64,000 nt of DNA from Hermatobates lingyangjiaoensis (GCA_026182355.1 JAPFBL010000598.1:1-64000); one strand, 5' to 3'; numbered from the stretch's first letter, positions 40,022 through 50,851 are shown. A program made the numbers and translations. The notes: generated from the sequence alone by a model not told the origin.

Positions 40022-40600
40022 TGGACTGAGTGGTAAGCCGACTGGGAAGAGCTAACTAACAGGGAGAAGGGGTAAGGGTGGCGCGAATTTGAGCCGAGCC
40101 GTACACGGAAGAAATACAAAGGGACCTAGTTAGATAAGACATCCAACTTAGAAGGATAGAATTACCCAAATCATGAAGGCCCCTTAGTGGCGGTACTGTA
40201 GTCATTACTTTTAAAGTATATTATTTTACAAAACTAATGTACGTCAGTTTTGTCTTCTGGTGACTCAATTATTATTAATACGTACATTTTACATTCGTTT
40301 GCATTTTTTTTTATCATTTTTGAAGTACTATTTCTGAAACTTTGACTATAAATGGTTTATTTAAGTGTTCATCGCAATCTGTATAAATCGAAGATGAATT
40401 TTTATTTCAGTTTTCAGTACTGGGACGCTGGAGAAAAGAGGATTGTCTTCGGAGAAGCAGTGGCACAAGTTATTTGCATTCTTTGAAACCAATGAGGAAA
40501 GGTCAAGTGGAGCCGGAGAAATAGTTTGCAGTTATGGAGCCACGACCAAACTGTTCTCATAGCTGGGTAGCTCAAACTGGGCTTGAACTATCAATAATGT
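40022..40600. other. Flank of the Merlin copy, no gene
   Basis: GC-richer to about 40190, then AT-rich. No inverted terminus recognised. Confidence 0.45.
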
Positions 40601-40985
40601 ATCCTCCACTGGCTCCGAACTATAATTCACTTCTGTTCATGACACTAGATTTCAGGTATTACAAGTCACTGTATGAAACGGTCAAGTTTTGATAGTTGAT
40701 CTGGCTCCGAACTATTATTCACTCCATATTCTGTTCGAGACACTGGATTTTCAGGTATTACAAATCACTCTATAAAATGTTTTGGTTTTGATTGTTGATC
40801 TGACTCCGAACCATAATTCACTTTATATTCTGTTTATCTCACTGGTTACAAATCACTCCTTAAAATGGTCAGGTTTTGATAGTTGATCTGACTCCGAACT
40901 ATTCACTCCATGTTCTTTTCATTACATAGGATTTCAGGTATAACATGTCACTCTATAAAATGGTCAAGTTTTGATAGATTATTCT
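40600..40985. repeat. ~90-100-bp tandem repeat, about 4 copies
   Basis: CTGNCTCCGAACTATNATTCACT starts at 40609, 40701, 40800 and 40888; each unit includes TTTCAGGTATTACAARTCACT and AAAATGGTCAAGTTTTGAT. Confidence 0.9.
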
Positions 40986-42480
40986 ACATGACAGGTACTT
41001 ACAATTATTGCTATAATTTTTTTGCCTTAATTTCTTTCGTAATAATCACCTTTTTTTGTATTTCGAGTATTTTACTTGGATTACTTTTTTTAATTTTTAA
41101 TTTTAGATTGTGTTGATATTATTCTAATATTAGATATTTTTAAGGACAGATTTACTGTCATTAGTTTTAGTTCTTTTGACAATTTGATATTGTATTTGTT
41201 TTATTTAAATTTTGTTGTTTAATTTATATCTCTAGATCTTTGCATTTTAACGATAAATATTTTTTAATAGTTTTTTTTTAAATAATTTTTCTTTCATATA
41301 GTTTTTCTTTTATAAATCTTTTTTTTCTGTTATAGTTTTTTTTTTGAGCTAGACATATTCCTGCCTTAATTTTAATTTTTGAGATCATCAGCCTTGAGCG
41401 TCTTTCTTAGAAGGGTTTTAATTTTTTATACTCTTTTTCGTTTTTTTTGTCTTTATTATTGGGTATTTTTTATGTTTATATATATTCTAATAGATATTCC
41501 TTTTCCTTTAAAAAAAATTGTGTATTTCTATTACGACGTGGGTCGGTCGACCTACCATCACAGCTGGAACCTCAACTGTTTCTAAACACACTTAAACACA
41601 ACGATCTTACGAGTATATAAGCAGTTGTCGTATACCAATCTTTAATAAAGGGAATCGGGAAATTATCTTAAATGGAAGCAGACATTTCATTTTTTCATAT
41701 TGATTAATAACAATTAAAAATTTAATCATTGTTATTTTAATCAACTTGTATAAATACGTATTATTTCCAAAGCATAAATTCTATCTATGAAAATAAATAT
41801 TCCACAGATAATTATCCATAGTAGAGCATTAGCTCAGGTTCTCCTTTCTTCTATATTATATTTACAAAAAAAACCCCCAATTATTTATAATTAAAGGTAA
41901 TTAACTAATTTAATTTAATAATACTAATTAAACGGTATGACAAGAATTTCATTAAGCTTCAATAGCTCTAATCAATATGGATGACTTAACTAAACTCACA
42001 GCTTGAGTCATTCAGTAATTATTGTAATTACTGAAATTATTGTAATTGTTATTGTAATTACAAGAATTATTATTATTGTTATTGTAATTATTATTGTTAC
42101 AATTATTGTAATTATAGTTAATAGACAAATAATTATTTCAGTGTCAAAACAACATTTATTATAAATACCCAAAGAAGAAACTATATAACCTGTCTAAAGA
42201 TATAATAGATTTGTCAAATTTACAAATAGTATTGAAATTTGGTGTCTATTGTTGTCTGATAACAAGTTTCTATTTTTTTCAATTGTTTATCATTTTCAAA
42301 ATATGAACCATATTTCTTGGATGCTGTTGTGTGTACATTATTTTTCTTGTTTTGTTTATTCTGTGTTTTCCAAATTAAATTTTTATATTTCAGATAATAA
42401 AATATTCGGGTAAAACACATTATTTTAGTGAGCTCTACAACTCGAGAATTTATATATATTAAAAATTGATATATTATAAT
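40986..42480. other. AT-rich DNA with an ATT/GTA microsatellite
   Basis: 42010-42125 is an ATTGTAATTATT-type imperfect microsatellite; poly-T near 41270-41345. No gene seen. Confidence 0.6.
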
Positions 42481-42720
42481 ATATCAATGATATAACCACA
42501 ATATGAATTTAAGACAAAGTATAGTTAAAGATGTTTGAACTGTAACAAGAGGTTTTCGTCACAACCCAAAACTGAACTCAGGGTTTTTGACTCTGTCGAA
42601 GACTCCTTGTTATAGATTTTTCAGCTATTATCTCTCGATCTTAGTCTAATTTCTCCCATTTCATATTGCGGTCTGCATATTGATTCTTATTTCACGTGTT
42701 TATTTGTCTACTTCACGATT
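42481..42720. repeat. Decayed family A inverted pair
   Basis: AACCACAATATGAAT... on the left, TGTCGAAGACTCCTTGTTATAG and CATATTGCGGTCTGCATATTG on the right. Many substitutions, so it is the oldest-looking A pair. Confidence 0.7.
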
Positions 42721-43615
42721 GATATTATTATTATAATTTTTTTTTGAATTTATAAAATGGAAATCATTTTTATTTAAGTAAAAACTTTTAGAGAGCCGTG
42801 TTAGTGCTTCAAGTTTTCATACTGTTTCTTTACTATTTCTGCCTTACTTTTTGTTAATTTGTTTAAAAAAAAAACATCTTCTGTCTTTAACTTTCGGTCT
42901 AAGAAACCGTCTGCATTTGAGAGAAACAGGAGAGTGAAACAAAACCACACACACGGGCGATTAAAACTTTAAATTCACATCTTACAACACAGAAGAGAAA
43001 CAATAAATTTACATTAAATAAAATAATAAAAAACATTTATCTTATATATTAATAAAAAAAAATAAATAAATAAAATACAATACCTAGAAAAATATAACTG
43101 TAGAAGTAAATACAACTTAAAGATTAGATAAAAAGATATAAATAAGCAAGAGCGAATAAAAAGGATTCTAAAACAGAAAATTAGAATAAACTCTAGTAGC
43201 AAGGAATAAAAGGAGAAATAAATTAAAAATACGAAAGCAGGAAAAACAAATATTATTAAGAAAATTATAAAAGTAATTAGGCAATTAAAAATGCTGATTA
43301 ATTATTAGCTTTAATTAACGAATAGAAAAAGTTTATGTTCAGAAACAATAATACATTTAGGTTAATGAGATTGGTGATTATAGCTAGCCTATGTAACTAT
43401 GGAGTCACTCCTAGCGGCAAGTAGGTAAACCTCATAGCCTATGGAATTTAAATTTGGAATTGAAGTTCGTTTACATTTGAGTTGTGTAACATGTTAATGT
43501 TATGTCACATGTTAGGTATCTTTTAAATTTTTGAGTTCTTTAAGTGATTAAGTACATTGTAGCCGTTTAGGTGTTTAATGATAATTTTATAAAGGAATAT
43601 TTCCCGCCAATTTGC
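42721..43615. other. AT-rich DNA, nothing recognised
   Basis: No partner repeats; A-rich purine stretch 43015-43260. Confidence 0.5.
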
Positions 43616-43619
43616 ACGT

Positions 43620-43850
43620 ATATATATTATATATATATAGTTCACACAGGAAAGAGAAAACACAAATAAAAGACACACACAAAAGACTCACAACGATATT
43701 TCGACAGTCGTCGTCATCGGGTAGAAGTAGTCCCTTTGAGTAGCTGAAGCTAACTGAGTGGTAGGCCAAATGCAACGAACACGCGCGCACTCTGCCTGCC
43801 GCCCTAGGTAAGCTACTAACTACAGAGAGAATAATAACTAAAAAGAACAA
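43620..43850 (-). mobile_element. Family H PLE 3' unit, long copy
   Basis: Minus strand: GC-rich leader (43745-43815), AGTTAGCTTCAGCTACTC, core CCGATGACGACGACTGTCGAAATATCG, tail to CCTGTGTGAACTATATA. Confidence 0.75.
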
Positions 43851-43979
43851 ATAAAAGCAAATAAAAATAACAGAAGGAGAAGACTAGTAAATGAAGCAAT
43901 AAACAATTAAAAAATTAAAAAATAAAAATAGATAAAAAAATAAAAATTAAAATTAAAAAATAATAAATAAATAAATTCT

Positions 43980-44022
43980 TAAAAAAAAAAATAAATAAAT
44001 AAATAAATAAATAAATAAATAC
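43980..44022. repeat. (AAAT)n microsatellite
   Basis: AAATAAATAAAT run following A-rich sequence. Confidence 0.95.
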
Positions 44023-44105
44023 TTAAATTAACGGTACAAGTTAAGGCCAGGAGGAGAGCGAGCTTTGTATATATATATATACCAATATATATATATTGGT
44101 ATATA

Positions 44106-44245
44106 TATATATACCAATTAAAATAAGCAGTGACACATAAACAGAAACACAACAAAGACTCACTTTTCAATATTTCGACCGTAATGGCGGTCGTCCTCAG
44201 GAGAAGAAGTGAATTGACGGAGGGACGACAGTCAACTGAACTCAG

Positions 44246-44246
<1 letters not shown>
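44106..44246 (-). mobile_element. Family F hammerhead unit
   Basis: Ribozyme at 44160-44213 (CUGAGGA, C, GACCG/CGGUC, GAAAUAUU). A 44070-44110 ACCAATATATATATATTGGT micro-palindrome precedes it. Confidence 0.8.
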
Positions 44247-44276
<30 letters not shown>

Positions 44277-44282
44277 TATATA

Positions 44283-44382
44283 CAACTATGTATAAATACT
44301 GATGACGACGATTGTCGAAATATCGATGTGAGTTATGTCTGTGTCTTTCTGTGTGTTTCCTTCGTTTTTTATTTTATTGTAT
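44283..44382 (+). mobile_element. Family H/E-related unit with intact core
   Basis: CUGAUGA, extra C, GAC(G)/(U)GUC hairpin, GAAAUAUCGAUGUGAG. It keeps U4, unlike most E and H copies. Confidence 0.65.
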
Positions 44383-44394
44383 ATATATATTAGT

Positions 44395-44805
44395 ATATTT
44401 AGGAAGCAGTCCTTCATTTATACAGGTTTGATTAAATAATACGCCATATTTACGGTTAATTAGTTTCCTTGTGTATTTCTCAAGGGATCTGAATAATCTT
44501 CTTGTACAAACATCTAAATTGAATAGAACATTTCCAATGGTTTCATTGTATTTACATCTTGCATTTACACTAATTTTACTATTGTCACAACAGTCACAAC
44601 TAGTACTATTACTATTACTACTAGTACTATTATCACTACTGTTTGACAATAGTAAAATTAGTGTAAATGCAAGATGTAAATACAATGAAACCATTGGAAA
44701 TGTTCTATTCAATTTAGATGTTTGTACAAGAAGATTATTCAGATCCCTTGAGAAATACACAAGGAAACTAATCAACCGTAAATATGGCGTATTATTTAAT
44801 CAAAC

Positions 44806-44812
<7 letters not shown>
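44395..44812. repeat. Palindrome of PLE ORF-start fragments
   Basis: Arms of about 170 bp meet at a CTAGTACTATTACTATTACT hairpin (about 44600-44640). Both strands encode SVNARCKYNETIGNVLFNLD, then TRRLFRSLEKYTRKLINRKY, then GVLFNQTC; the minus arm adds INEGLLPKYTN. Hence two long opposite ORFs that are one sequence mirrored. Confidence 0.85.
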
Positions 44813-44841
<29 letters not shown>

Positions 44842-44849
44842 CTAATTCG

Positions 44850-44933
44850 AAAGTTACTCTGAGAGCTTCAGAAGAAGCACTTATTAGTCTTCTGGGCGGT
44901 AGATCGGCTCTTGGGCTTAACCTCAATCGTTGA
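44850..44933 (+). pseudogene. PLE endonuclease C-terminal end
   Basis: KVTLRASEEALISLLGGRSA, then LGLNLNR and stop; the Glu and final Asn of GIY-YIG enzymes are visible. Truncated at the (TA)n tract 44813-44838. Confidence 0.85.
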
Positions 44934-45200
44934 TTTTTTTTTTTTAAAGTTGTTATCAGCTTTTAATTTTATTTTGGTTAAATGTTTTCATTTTTTAATT
45001 TTTATTTGGCTTTTATCTCTTTATCTTCCCTTTCTACCTTTCCTCCGAAAGTTGGCTACACTGTTTGAGTGCTTCAGTTCAAACGCCAAGTCAGTCGTTA
45101 TCAACCTTTGGAGCGATTCACTTCTTTTCCTGAAGACGAGGACATCGAAATATAGTAGTGAGTTCAGTGGTTTCCTTTCTATGTGTTCTTTTTTAAATTC

Positions 45201-45206
<6 letters not shown>
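44934..45206 (+). mobile_element. PLE 3' UTR with family B hammerhead
   Basis: About 180 bp after the endonuclease stop comes the ribozyme (45117-45161: TTCACT...CUGAAGA, C, GAGGACAUC, GAAAUAUAGUAGUGAG), then 45 bp of tail to (TA)n. Collinear with 12946-13309. Confidence 0.85.

Positions 45207-45254
<48 letters not shown>
45207..45254. repeat. (TA)n microsatellite
   Basis: Long uninterrupted tract at the end of a PLE copy. Confidence 0.95.
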
Positions 45255-45256
<2 letters not shown>

Positions 45257-45550
45257 CAGGTGAAAATTAAAGTTGGATTGTATACAAAGTAAGGAATACA
45301 AATACAAATTTCCTTGTGTTTGTAAGTATCTTTGATACTTACGGATATAACAAAGTACAGAGATCAGACAAAAAAGTTGCTTCAAGTAAATCGAGTTTTT
45401 ATGATTTTTAACTATGAAAAAGAAGTCGGATTTTTATATAATGGACTAGCACTTACCGTATTTTTTCAAGAATACTTTTTTAATTTCTTTTCAGGTACAA
45501 AATACTTACAGGGACTTATTTTTGGAAGGAAGGCTTCAAGTAGATAAGTA
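45255..45550. other. Unassigned sequence between PLE units
   Basis: A short inverted AGTATCAAAGATACTT-like hairpin at 45320-45345. No family assigned. Confidence 0.4.
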
Positions 45551-45890
45551 TATATATATACGAGTTCGAGATTAACGAAGAGCAACACACAAAGTAGGGA
45601 AACACACTTACAGACTCAAATTTTCGGGTAATCCGTCTTCAGGAGAAAAGGGAATGGGAGACCAAGCACGTTGTAGGCGCAACGGCAAGTAGCGGGTTAC
45701 TTGCCGTTGCGCCTACAACGTACTTGGTCTCCCATTCTCTTTTCTGCTGAAGACGGATTACCCGAAAATTTGAGTCTGTAAGTATGTTTCCCTACTTTGT
45801 GTGTTGCTCTTTGTTAATCTCGAACTCGTATTGTGTCCAGTTTGGATCGTGTTTCGTTTTATCAGTGAATAAGTATATATATATATATAT
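45551..45890. repeat. Family D snap-back palindrome
   Basis: Arms of about 135 bp, axis at GCAAGTAGCGGGTTACTTGC (about 45690). The right arm carries the longer tail GTCCAGTTTGGATCGTG...GTGAATAAGTATATA. Confidence 0.9.
45613..45648 (-). ncRNA. Hammerhead-like ribozyme, family D
   Basis: Minus strand: CUC/GAG stem I, CUGAAGA, extra C, GG/CC hairpin, GAAAAUUU. The plus copy 45740-45775 has CUGCUGAAGACGG. Another intact copy is at 61933-61965. Confidence 0.6.
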
Positions 45891-46030
45891 TTTTATTAAA
45901 AATTATGCCAATTTTAACTTTTGTTCTTTTCCGAGTTAATTTTTCAAGTTTTCTCACTATGGATTTCCACCTTTCTGGTAAAAAATAAAGTAATTCACCA
46001 AAAGATTTATTCTTGACTTCCATTTTATTA
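45886..46030 (-). pseudogene. PLE ORF start, left arm of the giant palindrome
   Basis: Mirror of 47757-47928: the FGELLYFLPERWKSIVRKLE-type sequence and RTKVKIGIIF, truncated at (TA)n before EGLLPKYT. Confidence 0.75.
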
Positions 46031-46080
46031 ACTAACAAGGTTTAACTATAACAAACAAATTAACCTTACATACTAATTAC

Positions 46081-46119
46081 ATACGACGTTTCGGTCAGCT
46101 TGACCATCTTCAGGCACTA
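46081..46119 (-). ncRNA. Hammerhead-like ribozyme, left arm
   Basis: Minus strand: GUGC/GUAU stem I with wobbles, CUGAAGA, extra U, stem II GGUCA/UGACC with an AGC loop, GAAACGUC. Complete core. The right-arm copy at 47660-47698 has lost one A (CUGAGA). Confidence 0.65.
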
Positions 46120-46314
46120 ATAACAATTCATAACAGAAACCAAATACAAAAATAAGAACTATCTAAATTATTAACAATTATTAAATCCTAACAGAATAAG
46201 AAATATTTACATGAATTGAGTGGGAGTTATACAGGTTATAACGGTCCTCAGGGTTGCTATTAATTAAAAGTACTAACGAATTTGAAAATAATCAGGGATT
46301 GAACTTAATATTAT

Positions 46315-46671
46315 CCTACGTTCCTGCATGCAGTTTTAATATTCTTGAGAAGCTCGTGGTCTGTTGTTCAGGTTCGGCTTCTTTTCTCTTATGCACAGCG
46401 CTTCCAAAGTGTAGCCTTCTCAGGTCATTTTCTTGATAAAGTAATGTGATATTTTTATTCAATTCTTCCCTGGTTAGCTTGAGGCTATGGGTGCTCTGCG
46501 TATTTCTTTCGGGGCACCTGCAGTCAGGTGCATTGTTAATCTCCTGGATAATGTTGTTGCTGTAAACCAATGTAGCATGATTTAAGGAACTCACAGTTTC
46601 CTATGGTACAATTGTATTGGTATACCACATTGGTCTTTTGCAAGAGTGGTTTTTGCAGTAAATTATTCTTG
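46315..46671 (-). pseudogene. PLE GIY-YIG endonuclease, left arm
   Basis: Minus strand mirror of 47103-47459. One frame gives HSLKLTREELNKNITLLYQE and SFSRILKLHAGT; the Glu-containing LEALCIREKKPNLNN is in another frame. Frameshifted. Confidence 0.85.
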
Positions 46672-47102
46672 ACTATTAAGTGTGTTGTGCAAAAACTTCT
46701 ATAGTAAATTCTAATCTTCAGTTGGTCTCCAGAATTGTTGCACTTCGTATTGTTTTTAATAATGGTCTTCAGTATTCTTTCATCGGTTTTGTAATGATTG
46801 GAAAATTGGTTTCTATAGTAGACCGTTTGTATTGTACCTTGGGTGTGTGCTGGTCCTTGGGGTGTTTGAATTGGAATATATTTTGAAATTTCAAATTATT
46901 CATTCAAACACCCCAAGGACCAGCACACACCCAAGGTACAATACAAACGGTCTACTATAGAAACCAATTTTCCAATCATTACAAAACCGATGAAAGAATA
47001 CTGAAGACCATTATTAAAAACAATACGAAGTGCAACAATTCTGGAGACCAACTGAAGATTAGAATTTACTATAGAAGTTTTTGCACAACACACTTAATAG
47101 TC

Positions 47103-47459
47103 AAGAATAATTTACTGCAAAAACCACTCTTGCAAAAGACCAATGTGGTATACCAATACAATTGTACCATAGGAAACTGTGAGTTCCTTAAATCATGCTA
47201 CATTGGTTCTACAGCAACAACATTATCCAGGAGATTAACAATGCACCTGACTGCAGTGCCCCGAAAGAACATACGCAGAGCACCCATAGCCTCAAGCTAA
47301 CCAGGGAAGAATTGAATAAAAATATCACATTACTTTATCAAGAAATGACCTGAGAAGGCTACACATTCTGGAAGCGCTGTGCATAAGAGAAAAGAAGCCG
47401 AACCTGAACAACCAACCACGAGCTTCTCAAGAATATTAAAACTGCATGCAGGAACGTAG
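47103..47459 (+). pseudogene. PLE GIY-YIG endonuclease, right arm
   Basis: VVYQYNCTIGNCEF (GIY strand with Cys pair), SCYIGSTATTLSRRLTMHL (YIG and Arg), then after a shift SAPKEH, KLTREELNKNI and SFSRILKLHAGT. Motif order is as expected for PLE endonucleases with the CX(n)C-type linker. Multiple shifts, so inactive. Confidence 0.85.
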
Positions 47460-47756
47460 GATAATATTAAGTTCAATCCCTGATTATTTTCAAATTCGTT
47501 GTACTTTTAATTAATAGCAACCCTGAGGACCGTTATAACCTGTATAACCTCCCACTCAATTCATGTAAATATTTCTTATTCTGTTAGGATGTTAATAATT
47601 GTGTTAATAATTTAGATAGTTCTTATTTTTGTATTTGAGTTCTGTTATGAATTGTTATTAGTGCCTGAGATGGTCAGAGCTGACCGAAACGTCGTATGTA
47701 ATTAGTATGTAAGGTTAATTTGTTTGTTATAGTTAAACCTTGTTAGTTAATAAAAT

Positions 47757-47928
47757 GGAAGTCAAGAAAAATCTTTTGGTGAATTACTTTATTTTTTACC
47801 AGAAAGGTGGAAATCCATAGTGAGAAAACTTGAAAAATTAACTCGGAAAAGAACAAAAGTTAAAATTGGCATAATTTTTAATAAAACATGTTTGATTGAA
47901 GGTCTGCTCCCAAAATACACAAATATAT
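47757..47928 (+). pseudogene. PLE ORF start, right arm
   Basis: GELLYFLPERWKSIVRKLEK, then KRTKVKIGIIFNKTCLIEGL and LPKYTNI, entering TA repeats. This is the best complete example of the ORF-start end motif. The start codon region is displaced by small indels after the ribozyme. Confidence 0.8.
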
Positions 47929-47944
47929 TATATATATATAATAT

Positions 47945-48055
47945 AATAAAATATGTTCTACTACTGATGACGAACAACAGTTCGAAATATTGAATTCTGT
48001 AAGTTTTCTTTGTATTCTCTTTTCTGTGTCGTACTTTGTGTAATTTAAAGTTTAT
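47945..48055 (+). mobile_element. Family G unit, truncated
   Basis: Starts just before CTGATGACGAACAACAGTTCG; full tail and (TA)n. Confidence 0.75.
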
Positions 48056-48114
48056 ATATATAATATATATATATATATATAATATATATATTATATAGTT
48101 GAATGTACATAAAG

Positions 48115-48280
48115 AATTGTACCAGAGCGCTTAGTTTCCCTTTCTTATCTCTCCTGGAGACGGTTCAACCCAAAATTAGAGACTGTAAGTGTGTGTTTTT
48201 AATTTCTCTACGTTTCTTTATGTTCATTGAACTGTATTTGTCCGTTTCGGATCGTATTTTCTTCAAAAAAGTATATATAT
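48115..48280 (+). mobile_element. Family C unit
   Basis: Core CUGGAGA (A6 changed to G), GGUUCAACCC, AAAAUUA; tail to TTCAAAAAAGTATATATA. Confidence 0.7.
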
Positions 48281-48311
48281 ATACATATATATATGTTAAT
48301 AATAATTTATA

Positions 48312-48670
48312 ATATTTTCCTTTTTTATATGGTTTGGTCTAGCTTCAATAATACAACACCCTTAAGCCAGTGTTTCGTCTATATTAGTAAACATCTTCAG
48401 ATCAACATCAATACAGAATTTTAATTTACAATAACATGAAAAGTAATTGGATTACATTACTTGCTTAATATAAATAATTACGTTGTTATTTTTCTATTGT
48501 GAGTAAGCAGTTACATAACGGTTTTTCTGTTTTATTCAGTTCTAGTATGCTCCCCCCCTAGTGACAGTGTTTCACTAGCCCTAAAGATGTCTACAAATAT
48601 AGACGAAACATCGGCTCAAATGTGTTGTAGTATTGAAGCTATACCAAACCTCAGTAAAAAAGAGAAACAC
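48312..48670. repeat. Family Q inverted pair
   Basis: The outer ends TTTTTTATATGGTTTGGTCTAGC and GCTATACCAAACC...AAAAAAG are mirrored. Ribozyme-like cores at about 48363-48402 (minus, CUGAAGA) and 48577-48616 (plus, CUAAAGA), both with GUCUA/UAGAC-type stem II and GCC/GGC. Confidence 0.8.
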
Positions 48671-48680
48671 TGATAAATAT

Positions 48681-49474
48681 ATGCGGTCGAGATAAGAAAA
48701 CCATTGGACATTAATTTATTTTATATGCATAAATTTAAATTTATTCATTTACAGTCATGTCATCTTCATATGGAACATATTAATAAATGTTTAAATTTGC
48801 CTATGACCTTCTGATTTTCCTTCGAATTCATTTTGCTGTAGAATTATTTGCTCGAATTTTTAATGAATTATATTTTTCGCATTATTTTATCTATTGTTTA
48901 TTTTCTTAAGATGTTTTGTTTCCTGATAAAACGGTACATTAAAATTCCTATTATTATAATTATATAAACTTAATAATGTTATTGTAATACATAACTGAAA
49001 ATATTCAACACTTTATTAACTGGTGGTAGATGGAAAGGTCTTCAAAGCTAATATACCACTGATTTTCTTTTCATTAATTATATATAATCTTTTATATTTT
49101 TTATATATATTATTTATACATTCTTTTACAGTTTCCTCTATAATGTATACTTTAAACATTAGTTTATAAAAATTCCTTTCATCATGCAGCCTTATTTCGA
49201 ATAAAAATCTTTCTTAATATTTTTTTATTCTATTATTTTTTAAATCAGAAATAAAAATAATTACTTTTATTTAGGAGAAATATTTTGTTTTTTTAGAAAT
49301 AATGTTAAACACCTAATATATCAGAGATAGATCTGTTTAGAATAAACATATAGAACCCTATGTCGGGGAAATGTTTTGATTTAATCACATGGTTTCTTTA
49401 GTTCAGATGTCTATCCTCCCTCCCCGCAAACAATATGATGCTAATATTTTGTAACCATATATGTATATATACTT
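48681..49474. other. AT-rich DNA, nothing recognised
   Basis: No partner repeats or coding pattern. Confidence 0.5.
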
Positions 49475-49479
49475 AAAAT

Positions 49480-49660
49480 ACGGTACTGTTTTCTTGACCA
49501 CAAAAATTATTAACAAACACTTTTTCTTTTTCTGGAGTTTTTGGTCAGGGTAAAAATATGGAATCACCTTTTTGCCAACGTTTCTCTTTATTTCAAGACT
49601 CCTCAGGGCTATAAACTAACAAAAAACAATAAACAATGGACATTTGTCATTTCTACTTTA
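49480..49660 (-). mobile_element. Family P unit with hammerhead
   Basis: Ribozyme at 49574-49610 (minus): AGCC/GGC stem I, CUGAGGA, GUCUU...AAAGA, GAAACGUUGGC. The extra base after A9 is missing here, together with one stem II base. Confidence 0.65.
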
Positions 49661-49854
49661 GAAACATATAAAAAATTAAAAAAGAACTTACTGAAGGCTG
49701 GGTTCTGTTACATTACAACAACCGTTAACTGTCATTACATGGCTGTTCCAAGCGACATATTATTGAAACACTGGTTTTTTAGTACAATCAATATATATAT
49801 TAATATTAATATAACATATTTTTTTTTGACCCAATTATTTATTATAATGTAATT

Positions 49855-50240
49855 TTTTAATTTAAGGAAATGGGAAAAAAACTAAGTCCTTTCAACCGTT
49901 AACAACCGGCTTCCAGAGTTTTAAAAACCCAACTAACACTATTTGGTAAAAACATTTTAAAGTTGGAAAAAAGAGGGAATTTTAAATTGAAAAAAAAGGT
50001 TAATTCCGAAAGGATTTTTGAAACAAAAACATAAGGAAAAGTAAAAATTATTCCCTATTGCCCTTTTAAGATTATTGCCTCGTAAAAGATCAATTTGAAG
50101 GAAACTGTTTTTTCAGCATTTTTTTAAATAACTTTTAAATGAAATTTTCATACGTTTTCGGAGGTAACGGGCCCAGCCGGGAAACCAAGGAGGAAACTCC
50201 CGGAATTTATGGTTTTTATATATTTAATTTTTTAATTTTA
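49855..50240 (-). mobile_element. Family A extended copy, strongly diverged
   Basis: AACAACCGGCTTCCAGAGTTTTAAAAACCCAACT with the upstream segment (GGTAATTCC, CTTTTAAGATTATTGCCTCG) as in 20803-21120. Core destroyed. Confidence 0.6.
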
Positions 50241-50294
50241 TGATATATATATTATATAATAATTCTATCTTTTTTCGACCAAAAAAATTACAAT

Positions 50295-50620
50295 ACAGCA
50301 GAGGTTATTGAGGGTTGGTCTACTGAAACAAACACTTCACTTACACCAACGTTTTGCTATATTATTATAGCATCATCAGGGCTGTACAAATAACAAGATA
50401 TACGTCCGAAGATAGACACAACGAAAACAGTAGTAAGTATAACAAAACCTGTCTTATCAGTTTTGTAATATTTACTACTGTTTTCGTTGTCTCTATCTCT
50501 GTTACGTATATCTTGATATTTGTACAGCCCTGATGATGCTATAAGAATATCGCGAAACGTTGGCGTAAGTGAAGTGATTGTTTCAGTAGACCAAACCTGA
50601 ATAACCTCTGTTGTTTGCTA
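50295..50620. repeat. Family O snap-back palindrome
   Basis: Arms of about 130 bp (AGAGGTTATTGAGGGTTGGTC outward); loop AACAAAACCTGTCTTATCAG near 50450. Confidence 0.9.
50526..50563 (+). ncRNA. Hammerhead-like ribozyme, family O
   Basis: GCC/GGC stem I, CUGAUGA, extra U, stem II GC(U)AUA/UAU(C)GC, GAAACGUU. Complete core. Mirror copy at 50346-50382 (minus) with CTGATGATGCTATAATAATATAGC, a fully paired stem II but GC replaced in the 3' core (AAAACGTT). Confidence 0.65.
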
Positions 50621-50629
50621 TATATATAT

Positions 50630-50662
<33 letters not shown>

Positions 50663-50793
50663 CTTCGAATAAAATGAAAGGTCCGTGTGGACAAAAAACA
50701 TTTTAACATAGAGAAAAGAACACCGAAAGACACTACAGAACTCACTTCGATATTTCGACATCCGTCGTCATCGGGAAGAAGTGCGAAGTACTT

Positions 50794-50796
<3 letters not shown>
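50663..50796 (-). mobile_element. Family E unit
   Basis: Minus strand from GAAGTACTTCGCACTTCTTCC; ends in the extended E tail (CCACACGGACC...CGAAGTATATA). Confidence 0.75.

Positions 50797-50848
<52 letters not shown>
50797..50848. repeat. (TA)n microsatellite
   Basis: The longest uninterrupted TA tract noted. Confidence 0.95.

Positions 50849-50850
<2 letters not shown>

Positions 50851-50851
<1 letters not shown>

Larger units (their letters stand above)
45893..47882. repeat. Giant palindrome: two facing PLE 3' ends, arms ~980 bp
   Basis: The left arm (45893-46871) is the reverse complement of the right (46902-47882) with few substitutions and small indels; the loop is about 30 bp. Each arm, read outward, holds endonuclease, UTR, hammerhead, ORF start. 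The outer end is (TA)n on the left and ACAAATATATTATATA on the right. Confidence 0.95.

Noticed and set aside
46680..47093. Two identical opposite-strand ORFs (MCCAKTSIVNSNLQ...)
   Set aside because: They are the two arms of the giant palindrome read against the PLE sense strand.
50797..50848. Long (TA)n tracts as replication origins or cruciform regulators
   Set aside because: They are explained by PLE target preference and element ends; nothing else supports an origin.
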